The notes under the pieces: model-generated | Database searches by the model: none | The model's input: only the letters and a program-made list of their open reading frames with translations | Told to the model about the DNA's origin: nothing | Origin: Pseudomonadota bacterium | GTDB taxonomy: Bacteria > Pseudomonadota > Alphaproteobacteria > Rhizobiales > Hyphomicrobiaceae | Direction: 5' to 3' | NCBI GenBank assembly: GCA_023410905.1 | Contig: JAEYPL010000310.1 | Coordinates: forward strand, 1-10,741 | Length of the DNA stretch: 10,741 bases | Position numbers and translations under genes: made by a program | Part shown: in pieces, positions 1-6,755 of the stretch | Position numbering within the stretch: the stretch's first letter is position 1 | How the letters are laid out: each line of letters starts with the position of its first letter

Positions 1-1
1 T

Positions 2-94
2 CACTGGACGGAGAACACGTCCGACGCCGACATCGTCATGGGCGCGCGTGTGTATGTCGATGCGGTGGGAAGGTTGTTGAAGGCGGCGCGTTAA
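2..94 (+). CDS. C-terminal end of a truncated gene, possibly an M20-type amidohydrolase
   Basis: An open frame enters from the left edge and ends at a TAA at 92-94, giving 30 residues that begin HWTENTSDADIVMGARVYVD and finish GRLLKAAR. The alternation of acidic and hydrophobic residues and the amphipathic final helix look like real protein rather than chance reading. The tail reminds me of the C-terminal helix of M20-family zinc hydrolases of the N-carbamoyl-amino-acid hydrolase/allantoate amidohydrolase type. This rests on memory of the family's tail only, because no catalytic residue lies inside the window. The start and most of the gene are to the left. A perfect hairpin begins four bases after the stop. 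Confidence 0.45.
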   Translation, partial: HWTENTSDADIVMGARVYVDAVGRLLKAAR

Positions 95-98
95 TTTC

Positions 99-213
99 CC
101 CTCTCCCCGCGCTTGCGGGGAGAGGGCTAGGGTGAGGGGCGGCGATACACGCCGACGTTTGCGATTGTGCCGCACCTCATACTAACCTTCTCCCCGTACG
201 TACGGGGAGAAGG
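99..213. repeat. Inverted pair of GC-rich palindromic repeat units
   Basis: Two perfect palindromes face each other. The first pairs CCCTCTCCCCGC (99-110) with 115-126 around a GCTT loop. The second pairs CCTTCTCCCCGTAC (186-199) with 200-213 and has no spacer, so it is a 28-base palindrome. The tail of the first (127-137, CTAGGGTGAGG) is complementary at 8 of 11 positions to the head of the second (175-185, CCTCATACTAA). The whole is therefore two diverged copies of one unit in opposite orientation around about 37 bases of spacer. It lies between convergent genes. I recall similar motifs in many copies in Bradyrhizobium-like genomes, analogous to REP/BIME elements. It could fold in RNA from either strand, but neither palindrome has a U-tract, so intrinsic termination is not shown. 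Confidence 0.8.
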
Positions 214-247
214 GACATGTAGCGCTCGCGGCGCGCTCAAAGTCCAT

Positions 248-278
248 AAAAAACGGGGGCTCCGGGGTGTCCCCCGGA
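248..278 (-). terminator. Rho-independent terminator of the MFS gene
   Basis: Read on the minus strand, a six-pair stem CGGGGG/CCCCCG (276-271 with 259-254) is followed directly by six Ts (253-248). An alternative seven-pair stem, TCCGGGG/CCCCGGA (261-267 with 272-278), overlaps it. Either fold gives a GC stem close to a U-tract, the standard form of an intrinsic terminator. It sits 43 bases downstream of the MFS stop codon. A second hairpin (TCGCGTC 304-310 with 314-320, three-base loop) directly follows the stop and has no U-tract, so it more likely stabilises the 3' end. Confidence 0.7.
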
Positions 279-320
279 TGGGAGCGCGAGAGCTGGCCCT
301 CGCTCGCGTCGAAGACGCGA

Positions 321-1469
321 CTAAGGATGCAACCGCCTCTGCGCCATCAGCGCGGCGAGCAAGCCGAGCGCGCCGAGCACGGCCATGGCGAGATAGGCCT
401 TCGCGCCAAAGGGGCCATAGAGCTGGCCTGCGAGCAGTGTCGCGCCGCCCATGGCGATGCCGGCAGTGACACTCGCTTGCAGTGCCTGCGCGGTGCCCGC
501 GCGCTCAGCCGGAATATTCTGCGCGATGAAGTGCACGGTGCCGAGATGCGTCGCACCGAAGGTGAACGCGTGCAGGATCTGCAGGACGACCAGCGCGGCG
601 AGTGGCGGATCGAATGCCATGGCGATCCAGCGGACGATCGCGGCGATGGCGCCGAGAGCAATGAGGCTGAGTGGGCTCAAGACTTTGAGCACCGCGCCCG
701 AGCGGGCGAAGAGCACGATTTCGGCGACGACGGCGATGGCCCAGAGTATGCCGGTCCATGTGGCGGAGAGGCCGAGCTCGCGCCAATGGAGGACGCTGTA
801 GATGTAGAAGACCGCGTGTGAGGCCTGCACGAGACCGGCCGCGGCGAGGAAGAGGAGAAACAGTCGCGAGGTGGCGAGCTCCGCGACATCAGCTCGCGAG
901 ATGCGCGGTCGCGATGGGACAGCGACAGCGCTGTCTTCCGGCCGCGGAAGGACGTGAGCAGCCAGTGCCGTCATCAAGACAGCCGCGATGACGAGCCAGA
1001 TGACGACGCTGTCCGTCCATTGCTCGATGGCTGCGCCGCCGATGAGCGTCGCCACGATGAAGCTGATCGAGCCCCAGAGCCGCATACGGCCATAGTCGAG
1101 GCCATGGGCACGGACGGCGCGCATGGCAATCGTCTCGGTGAGCGGCATCATGCTCGATGTCGCAAGGGTCATCAGCGTCGAAAGAAGAAGAATGGGCCAG
1201 AGATGATGGCTTTGCGAAAGCAGGATCGCGGTCGCAACACCGCTCCACCCAAGCACGATCATCATGCGCCGGTGATCGCCGGAGCGGTCGGCGAGATAGG
1301 CGACGTACGGCGTGGCTACAAGGCGCACGAACAGCGGTAGTGCGCCGGCGATGCTGATTTCGGTCAAGCTCAGGCCGCGCACATCGAGCCAAAGCGGCAG
1401 AAAGGGCATCTGCAGCCCGACGATCAGGAAGATGGCCCAATAGAAGAGCGAGATCCGGGCAGCGAGCAT
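321..1469 (-). CDS. MFS transporter, HcaT/MFS_1-like group
   Basis: The 382-residue protein is hydrophobic throughout and consistent with a 12-helix major facilitator of the inner membrane. The loop after the second helix carries ADRSGDHRR (residues 60-68), the MFS motif A between helices 2 and 3. The stretch DYGRMRLWGSISF (125-137) at the start of helix 5 is typical of the 3-phenylpropionate transporter-like (HcaT) branch. A hydrophilic linker at about 176-196 (PRPEDSAVAVPSRPRIS) divides two six-helix halves. Length is normal for the branch. The substrate cannot be read from sequence; HcaT itself moves a phenylpropanoid acid, but relatives are diverse. The ATG at 1469 puts helix 1 at the N-terminus as expected, although the Shine-Dalgarno upstream is poor. 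The terminator at 248-278 closes the transcript. The dehydratase gene lies 194 bases upstream on the same strand. Confidence 0.87.
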   Translation of the reverse strand: MLAARISLFYWAIFLIVGLQMPFLPLWLDVRGLSLTEISIAGALPLFVRLVATPYVAYLADRSGDHRRMMIVLGWSGVATAILLSQSHHLWPILLLSTLMTLATSSMMPLTETIAMRAVRAHGLDYGRMRLWGSISFIVATLIGGAAIEQWTDSVVIWLVIAAVLMTALAAHVLPRPEDSAVAVPSRPRISRADVAELATSRLFLLFLAAAGLVQASHAVFYIYSVLHWRELGLSATWTGILWAIAVVAEIVLFARSGAVLKVLSPLSLIALGAIAAIVRWIAMAFDPPLAALVVLQILHAFTFGATHLGTVHFIAQNIPAERAGTAQALQASVTAGIAMGGATLLAGQLYGPFGAKAYLAMAVLGALGLLAALMAQRRLHP

Positions 1470-1637
1470 GGCACTAGTGCCCCAATTCCGCAGTTCGCCA
1501 CAGTTTGCGGCTGGGCTTTTGAGCGAACTGCGGAATCAGAAGGGACACGAGAAGCACTGCCTCGCTAGTGTGATTCAGATCGAGAAATTCGCTGTCTACC
1601 GTGCCGAGTGATCCGGCGAATTTCTCGATCATCACAC
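1470..1637. repeat. Intergenic element with two long hairpins and a terminal palindrome
   Basis: The gap between the dehydratase and MFS genes is filled by three symmetric pieces. A 12-base perfect palindrome GGCACTAGTGCC (1470-1481) abuts the MFS start codon. A 14-pair perfect stem ATTCCGCAGTTCGC (1485-1498) pairs with 1523-1536 around a 24-base loop. A 15-pair perfect stem GATCGAGAAATTCGC (1578-1592) pairs with 1616-1630 around a 23-base loop, and is extended by seven more pairs (1568-1574 with 1631-1637) after a three-base bulge. Two perfect stems this long are unlikely by chance and suggest a palindromic insertion unit or structured RNA. Neither has a U-tract. A 52-codon minus-strand frame (1632 down to 1474) spans both hairpins, but I do not call it as a gene. 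Confidence 0.65.
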
Positions 1638-1663
1638 AAGGCGTTTTCGCTCCGACCCGAAGC

Positions 1664-2650
1664 TCAAACCGCGCGGGTGATGATCTTGGCGAACTGGGCA
1701 GGATCCGTATTGCCGCCGGAGATGATCGCGCCGACGGCACGGCCTTCGACCGGCACCTTGCCCGTGAGGATGGCGGCAAGGCTCGCGGCGCCGCCGGGCT
1801 CGACGACGAGCTTCAGCTCTTCGAAGGCAAAGCGCATGGCGTCGCGGACTTCGTCGTCGGTCACCGACACGCCGCCTTTCATGAGCGCGCTGCCGATGGC
1901 GAAGGTATGCACGCCCGGTGTTTCCGCCATAAGTGCGTCGCAGATGGAGCCCGAGAGGCGGTCATTGCGCTCGGGCTTGCCGCTGGCGAGCGAGCGGGCG
2001 AAGTCATCGAAGCCAGCGGGCTCGACCGTCCACATCTCGGTCGCCGGGCTCGCATCCTTGACCGCGACGGCGATGCCGCTCGCAAGTCCACCGCCCGAGA
2101 CGTTGACCAGCACGGCATCGAGCTTCACACCGCGGCGCGCGATCTCGGCCATCATTTCGAGACCGGCAGTGCCCTGACCGGAGATCACGTCGGGATCGTC
2201 GAAGGGTGGCACGAAGATGGCCTTGCGCTCCTCGCAGAGGGCCTTCGCGATGGCGTCGCGGTCCTCGCGCTCGCGGTCGTACGGGACGACCTCGCCACCG
2301 AAAGCCTTGGTCCGCGCGACCTTGATCGGCGGGGCATCCTTCGGCATGACGATGGCGGAGCGGAGCCCGCACAGTGTGGCGGCCGCGGCGACACCCTGAG
2401 CATGATTGCCCGAGGAGGAAGCGACGACACCGCCGGGATAGGCTTTGGGATCGACCTTCGAGATCTTGTTATAGGCGCCGCGGAACTTGAAGGCGCCGAC
2501 CCGCTGAAGGCTCTCGCATTTGAGGAACACGCGCCCGCCGACCTGCTTGTTGAGCGCGGGATGCTCGAGAAGGGGCGTCGTGACGATGTGCGGCGCGAGG
2601 CGCTCTGCGGCGGCGCGGATCATCTCGATCGTCACGGGAAGCGTCGGCAT
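1664..2650 (-). CDS. Threonine/serine dehydratase, PLP-dependent, without ACT domain
   Basis: This is a fold-type II PLP enzyme of 328 residues that would deaminate L-threonine to 2-oxobutanoate and/or L-serine to pyruvate in the cytoplasm. The PLP lysine lies in GAFKFRGAYNK (K55). SSSGNHAQG (78-86) is the asparagine loop that contacts the cofactor ring. NVSGGGLASG (183-192) is the cofactor phosphate loop, with serine at the first position of the usual four glycines. VEPGGAASLAA (283-293) and SGGN (311-314) complete the set. There is no C-terminal ACT-like regulatory domain, so it resembles catabolic TdcB-type or serine-racemase-type dehydratases rather than full-length allosteric IlvA. A racemase activity is possible. 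The ATG at 2650 was chosen because MPTLPVTIEMIRAAAERL matches the family's first helix. The frame stays open to 2887, but that 79-residue extension is proline/arginine-rich and unlike protein. Confidence 0.88.
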   Translation of the reverse strand: MPTLPVTIEMIRAAAERLAPHIVTTPLLEHPALNKQVGGRVFLKCESLQRVGAFKFRGAYNKISKVDPKAYPGGVVASSSGNHAQGVAAAATLCGLRSAIVMPKDAPPIKVARTKAFGGEVVPYDREREDRDAIAKALCEERKAIFVPPFDDPDVISGQGTAGLEMMAEIARRGVKLDAVLVNVSGGGLASGIAVAVKDASPATEMWTVEPAGFDDFARSLASGKPERNDRLSGSICDALMAETPGVHTFAIGSALMKGGVSVTDDEVRDAMRFAFEELKLVVEPGGAASLAAILTGKVPVEGRAVGAIISGGNTDPAQFAKIITRAV

Positions 2651-2976
2651 GGCGGGGCTCGTGGATCTTGGGGTGGGCGGCTGAGGGCGAATGCGCCCGC
2701 TCCATACACCAGGTGGGTCCATTAGGCCATGGATGTCGAGCGCGCGCGGACATGGCGGGCGGATTGCGCCGGATTGGGGCCAACGCCGGAGATGACCTTG
2801 AATTTTCACAATGTATTTCAGGTTCGGCGAAATCAGCTCTGGCGGCCCGGATTGAAGTATAGAAGTCTTACGGGGAAGAGTTCGCACTTGCAGCCGCGCC
2901 GCGGCGCGACTACCGGTGCAGCATGATCCCGACGCATGGCGTTATCGGCGCCGCGTCTGGAATGGAGGGACTGAAG
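2651..2976. promoter_or_regulatory. Divergent intergenic region between the dehydratase gene and glmM
   Basis: These 326 bases separate two divergently transcribed genes, so promoters for both should lie here. An AT-rich patch at 2799-2823 stands out against GC-rich surroundings, and a TATAGA sits at 2858-2863. I could not pair either with a good -35 box at 16-18 bases, so no specific promoter is named. The right end carries the glmM ribosome binding site GGAGGG (2964-2969). No RNA gene, repeat or convincing small gene was seen. Confidence 0.4.
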
Positions 2977-4332
2977 ATGGTGCGTCAGTATTTCGGCACC
3001 GATGGTATCCGGGGGCTTGCCAACACGGCGCCTATGACCGCCGAAATCGCCCTGAAGGTCGGCATGGCGGCGGGCAAGGTGCTCGCCCAGGGTGGCGGCC
3101 AGCGGCTTCGGGCGGTGATCGGCAAGGACACGCGCCTCTCCGGCTACATGATCGAGAACGCGCTGATGTCGGGCTTCACGGCTGTCGGCGTCGACGTTTT
3201 CCAGCTCGGCCCCATGCCGACGCCGGCGGTGGCCATGCTGACGCGATCGCTGCGCGCCGATATCGGCGTCATGATCTCGGCGTCGCACAACCAGTTCGCC
3301 GACAATGGCATCAAGCTCTTCGACGCCAATGGTTTCAAGCTCTCCGACGAAGCCGAGATCGCGATCGAGGCCTTGATCGATACGCCCGCGGCAGGGCTGC
3401 TCGTGCCTTCGGAAAAGATCGGGCGCGCGACGCGCATCGAGAGCGCGCAGGAGCGCTATATCGAGTTCGCCAAGCGCACGCTGCCGAAGAACCTGCGGCT
3501 CGACGGCCTGCGTATCGTCATCGATTGCGCCAATGGCGCCGGTTACAAGGTGGCGCCGCAAGCTCTGTGGGAACTCGGTGCCGAGGTGATCCGGATCGGT
3601 GTCGAACCGAACGGCTTCAACATCAACGAGAAGTGCGGCTCGACAGCGCCCGAGTCGCTCCAGGAGAAGGTGCGCGAGCTCAGGGCCGACATCGGCATTG
3701 CGCTCGATGGCGATGCCGACCGCGTGGTTGTCGTGGACGAAAAGGGAGCCCTCGTCGATGGCGATCAGCTTCTCGCAGTCATCGCGGAGAGCTGGCGGCG
3801 GCGCGGGCGCCTGCTCGGCGGCGGCGTCGTGGCGACTGTCATGTCCAACTTCGGACTCGAGCGTTATCTCGGCACGCTCGGCCTCACCATGATCCGAACG
3901 CCGGTCGGCGATCGCCACGTGGTCGAGCACATGCGCCGCAATGGCTACAACGTTGGCGGCGAGCAGTCCGGCCATATCGTGCTTTCGGATTTCGGCACGA
4001 CCGGCGACGGCCTCGTCTCGGCGCTGCAGGTTCTCGCAACCGTGGTCACGACAGGCAAGCCGGCGAGCGAAGTCTGCAAGCGCTTCGAGAAGATCCCGCA
4101 GTTGCTGCGCAACGTACGCTACGCCAATGGCTCGCCGCTCGAGGATGCGCGCGTACTGGCGGCGATCGATGCCGCGAAAGCGCAGCTCGGCGACAAGGGA
4201 CGGCTGCTTATCCGCCCGTCCGGCACCGAGCCGTTGATCCGCGTGATGGCGGAAGCCGAGGACGAGCGGCTTGTCGCTGCCGTCGTCGGAGATATTGTCG
4301 CTGCCGTGCAGAATGTAGCTCAGGTAGCCTGA
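2977..4332 (+). CDS. glmM: Phosphoglucosamine mutase
   Basis: GlmM converts glucosamine-6-phosphate to glucosamine-1-phosphate on the route to UDP-N-acetylglucosamine, needed for peptidoglycan and lipopolysaccharide. The 451 residues match the family length (E. coli 445). YFGTDGIRG (5-13) is the N-terminal substrate loop. ISASHNQFADNGIK (100-113) holds the phosphoserine, S103. DGDADR (244-249) binds the catalytic magnesium. GEQSGH (328-333) is the sugar-specificity loop and RPSGTEP (413-419) binds the substrate phosphate. The proline common after SASHN is glutamine here, a variable position. The ATG at 2977 is chosen because GGAGGG lies seven bases upstream and the protein then begins MVRQYFGTDG as in homologues; an in-frame ATG at 2923 would add 18 unconserved residues. 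The crotonase gene follows after 34 bases and is probably co-transcribed. Confidence 0.97.
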   Translation: MVRQYFGTDGIRGLANTAPMTAEIALKVGMAAGKVLAQGGGQRLRAVIGKDTRLSGYMIENALMSGFTAVGVDVFQLGPMPTPAVAMLTRSLRADIGVMISASHNQFADNGIKLFDANGFKLSDEAEIAIEALIDTPAAGLLVPSEKIGRATRIESAQERYIEFAKRTLPKNLRLDGLRIVIDCANGAGYKVAPQALWELGAEVIRIGVEPNGFNINEKCGSTAPESLQEKVRELRADIGIALDGDADRVVVVDEKGALVDGDQLLAVIAESWRRRGRLLGGGVVATVMSNFGLERYLGTLGLTMIRTPVGDRHVVEHMRRNGYNVGGEQSGHIVLSDFGTTGDGLVSALQVLATVVTTGKPASEVCKRFEKIPQLLRNVRYANGSPLEDARVLAAIDAAKAQLGDKGRLLIRPSGTEPLIRVMAEAEDERLVAAVVGDIVAAVQNVAQVA

Positions 4333-4366
4333 GAAACGCGCCACAATAAACCTTGGAGTGCGCCTC

Positions 4367-5146
4367 GTGTCCGATGAAATCCTGAAGCAACTCGACAGCG
4401 GCGTGCTTACGGTGACGCTGAACCGTCCGGAGAAGTACAACGCGCTCACGTTCGAGATGTACGACGCGATCACCGAGATCTGCTCGAACATTCCGAGCGA
4501 CGGCTCGGTGAAGGCCATTGTTTTGCGCGGTGCTGGCGGCAAGGCTTTCGCAGCGGGGACCGACATCTCTCTGTTTCGCAGTTTCGAGACGCCGGAGCAG
4601 GGCATTGCCTACGAGAAGAATGCCGACAAGGTATTCACCGCGCTCGAGCGCTGCCCGGTGCCGACCATTGCAGCCATCACCGGCGCCTGCACCGGCGGTG
4701 GCGCGGGTATCGCGGCGTGCTGCGACATGCGCATTGCGACGCGTTCGTTGAAGTACGGGTTTCCGATTGCGCGCACGCTCGGCAATTGCCTGTCGGCGGC
4801 GACGCTGTCGCGTCTTGTCGCCCTGGTTGGCGAAGCAGGCGTGATCGATCTCATCTATACCTCGCGGCTCATCGAGGCCGACGAAGCGCTGCGCAAAGGT
4901 CTCGTCAACGAGGTTGTCGAGGATCACGACGCCGTCGTGTCGCGGGCTGATGCGCTCGCGCGCCAGATCGCGGGGCATGCGCCATTGACCATGCGCGTGA
5001 CCAAGGAGCTCTTGCGCCGTCTCCGCCAGCGCCATCCCGTGGTCGATGACGACGATTTGATTGGCATGGTCTACACGAGCGCCGATTTCCGCGAAGGCCT
5101 CGACGCCTTCCTGAGCAAGCGGAAGCCCAATTGGCAAGGGCGTTGA
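4367..5146 (+). CDS. Enoyl-CoA hydratase/isomerase-family protein with altered active site
   Basis: The 259-residue protein has the crotonase fold, which binds acyl-CoA thioesters. The first oxyanion-hole segment is KAFAAGTDI (59-67) and the second is GACTGGGAGIAACCDMRIA (106-124). The C-terminal SADFREGLDAFLSKRKPNW (238-256) matches the family's closing helix. The two glutamates that act in true enoyl-CoA hydratases (E144 and E164 of the rat enzyme) are not seen: the first position is G114, and the second lies in YGFPIARTLG (130-139), which has no acid. Simple hydration of enoyl-CoA is therefore doubtful. It may be an isomerase, hydrolase, decarboxylase or other crotonase activity. GTG at 4367 is preferred because TTGGAG (4353-4358) lies eight bases upstream. 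An in-frame GTG at 4358 overlaps that ribosome site and would add only three residues. Confidence 0.85.
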   Translation: MSDEILKQLDSGVLTVTLNRPEKYNALTFEMYDAITEICSNIPSDGSVKAIVLRGAGGKAFAAGTDISLFRSFETPEQGIAYEKNADKVFTALERCPVPTIAAITGACTGGGAGIAACCDMRIATRSLKYGFPIARTLGNCLSAATLSRLVALVGEAGVIDLIYTSRLIEADEALRKGLVNEVVEDHDAVVSRADALARQIAGHAPLTMRVTKELLRRLRQRHPVVDDDDLIGMVYTSADFREGLDAFLSKRKPNWQGR

Positions 5147-5208
5147 GACGCCATCGTCCGGCGGCGACGCCTGAGCCGCGGCAGCGTTGAGCGCTGACAT
5201 ATCAACTC

Positions 5209-5237
5209 TTGCCTAAGCGATTGCCGCAGCGTACCCT
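5209..5237 (+). promoter_or_regulatory. Possible promoter of the ABC importer operon
   Basis: TTGCCT (5209-5214) and TACCCT (5232-5237) are separated by 17 bases, giving 4/6 and 3/6 matches to the housekeeping sigma consensus. This level of match is common for alphaproteobacterial promoters but also arises by chance. It lies 66 bases before the binding-protein ATG, inside the only gap (5147-5303) from which the importer operon could be started. No clear terminator for the upstream crotonase gene was seen in the same gap. Confidence 0.3.
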
Positions 5238-5303
5238 TTGATTGCCCAAACAGGATCTCGAAACGGGACCGTAGAAAAAGGGGCCATCATAGGGAGGTTT
5301 CTC

Positions 5304-6629
5304 ATGTCGCGTGTTTCACGCCGGCAGTTTCTGGCTACGTCCAGCGCCGGAGCAATTGCTGCATCGACCGGCGGTCTTGCCGGCATCCTCGCAACCGGCC
5401 GCGCGCCGGCATATGCCCAGCAGACGACGGTTCACTGGCTCCGGTGGAACGACTTCGTTCCGGCTTGCGACACGCTGCTGCGCCAGAAACTGCTGCCCGA
5501 GGCCGAGAAGGCGCTCGGTATCAAGGTCCGCTACGAGACGGTGAACGGCAACGATCTACAGCCACGCATCACCTCGGGCATCCAGTCGGGCGCCGGCCCC
5601 GACCTGCTCATGCTCTTCAACAACCACCCGCATCTCTATCAGGCGAGCCTGGTGGATCTGAGCGATGTCGCGGGTGAGATCGCGAAGGATCAGGGCGGCT
5701 GGTACAAGCTCTGCTCGGCGAACAGCTCGTCGGGCGGCAAGTTCTTCTCGATGCCGATGGCGATCATCGGCGCCATGAACGCCTACCGCAAATCATGGTT
5801 CGCCGAAGTCGGCTACAACGAATTCCCGAAAACCTGGGATCAGTATCGCGACGCGGGCAAGAAGCTCAAGGCGAAGGGCTATCCGATCGGCCAATCGCTC
5901 GGCCAGTCGTTCGGCGATCCGCCGACGTTCGTATATCCGCTGCTGTGGTCGTTCGGTGGTGCCGAGATCGACGACAAGGGCAAGGTGGTCATCAACTCCA
6001 AGGCGACCGTCGATGCCGTCAAATGGATGACTGCTGCGTGGGCCGATTCCTTCGATGAAGGTGGCCTCGCATGGGACGACGCATCGAACAATCGCGCCTT
6101 CCTCGCTGGTACTGTCTGCTCGACGCTTAACGGCGCCTCGATCTACATCGAGTCCTCGCGCAAGCCGGAGCAGTACAAGCAGCAGAACGGCAAGCCGCTC
6201 AAGGATGACATCCTGCACGCGCCGCTGCCCGGTGGCCCGGCTGGTCAGTTCGGCTTCCACACGTACACCTCGCATGTGATGCCGAGCTACTCGAAGAACC
6301 AGCAGGCGACGAAGGATCTGCTGCGCTTCATTCACAAGAAAGAGAACTACGACCAATGGTTCTCGACCGGTCTCGGCTTCTACACGCCGGGCACGCAGGG
6401 TTGGGAAACCCACGACTTGTGGAAGAAGGATCCGGTGATGGCGCCGTTCGCGGTTGCCGGCAAACTCGGCCTGACGCCGGGCCATCCGGGTGAACCGAAC
6501 GCGAAAGCCGCCGAGGTTCTGACGAAGTATCTCATCGGCAACATGTTCGCCGGCGCGATCCGCGGCCAGAAGGCCGAGGATGCGGTTGCAGCGTGCGAGA
6601 AGCAGCTCAAGGCGATCTATGAAGGCTGA
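5304..6629 (+). CDS. Periplasmic substrate-binding protein of a carbohydrate-type (CUT1) ABC importer
   Basis: This 441-residue protein would capture a solute in the periplasm and deliver it to the permeases encoded downstream. The N-terminus MSRVSRRQFL carries a twin-arginine motif (SRRQFL, 5-10), followed by a hydrophobic alanine/glycine stretch and a likely cleavage after AYA (residue 38), so export is probably through Tat in folded form. The mature part has the UgpB/MalE-like pattern: an early VHWLRWNDF strand, then ITSGIQSGAGPDLLML (88-103), the loop typical of extracellular solute-binding family 1. The length is normal. ATG 5304 is chosen because AGGGAGG (5291-5297) lies six bases upstream and it places the Tat motif at the N-terminus; an upstream in-frame start at 5238 would bury it. 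The ligand is not evident; a sugar, polyol or glycerol phosphate is likely from the permease class. Confidence 0.92.
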   Translation: MSRVSRRQFLATSSAGAIAASTGGLAGILATGRAPAYAQQTTVHWLRWNDFVPACDTLLRQKLLPEAEKALGIKVRYETVNGNDLQPRITSGIQSGAGPDLLMLFNNHPHLYQASLVDLSDVAGEIAKDQGGWYKLCSANSSSGGKFFSMPMAIIGAMNAYRKSWFAEVGYNEFPKTWDQYRDAGKKLKAKGYPIGQSLGQSFGDPPTFVYPLLWSFGGAEIDDKGKVVINSKATVDAVKWMTAAWADSFDEGGLAWDDASNNRAFLAGTVCSTLNGASIYIESSRKPEQYKQQNGKPLKDDILHAPLPGGPAGQFGFHTYTSHVMPSYSKNQQATKDLLRFIHKKENYDQWFSTGLGFYTPGTQGWETHDLWKKDPVMAPFAVAGKLGLTPGHPGEPNAKAAEVLTKYLIGNMFAGAIRGQKAEDAVAACEKQLKAIYEG

Positions 6630-6651
6630 GGCTTTCTGATCGGAATGGCAT

Positions 6652-6720
6652 GACCGGAGCGCCGGGCGCTCCGGTCTCTCTCGCAGAATGGGGGCGGTCG
6701 GCAGGTTCGGCCTGCCGCCG
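6652..6720 (+). promoter_or_regulatory. Tandem hairpins between binding-protein and permease genes
   Basis: The 126-base gap holds an 11-pair perfect stem, GACCGGAGCGC (6652-6662) with 6666-6676 around a three-base CGG loop. A second hairpin follows, CGGCAGG (6699-6705) with 6711-6717 around TTCGG, extendable by three pairs past a bulged T. Neither is followed by a T-run, so full termination is unlikely. Such structures after the binding-protein gene of ABC operons often protect the upstream mRNA or limit read-through, giving more binding protein than permease. That role is inferred here. Confidence 0.6.
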
Positions 6721-6755
6721 GCTCTCATGACATCTTCCGAAAGGACGAAACGCCG

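Noticed and set aside
1601..2725. Plus-strand open frame of 374 codons opposite the dehydratase gene
   Set aside because: It mirrors the dehydratase gene, shows no motif and has the skewed composition of a shadow frame.
2651..2887. 79-residue N-terminal extension of the dehydratase
   Set aside because: The extension is proline/arginine-rich, unlike any dehydratase N-terminus, and occupies the divergent promoter region. ATG 2650 gives a normal family start.
2833..4605. Minus-strand open frame of 590 codons opposite glmM
   Set aside because: It is an antisense shadow of a well-supported glmM in GC-rich DNA. The predicted protein is arginine/histidine/aspartate-rich with no recognisable domain.
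5187..5198. Possible LacI-type operator TTGAGCGCTGAC upstream of the importer
   Set aside because: Only the central AGCGCT is symmetric; flanking bases mostly fail to pair and no LacI-family gene is nearby.
4208..5200. Minus-strand open frame of 330 codons opposite the crotonase gene
   Set aside because: It overlaps two genes with strong family motifs on the other strand and has no domain of its own.
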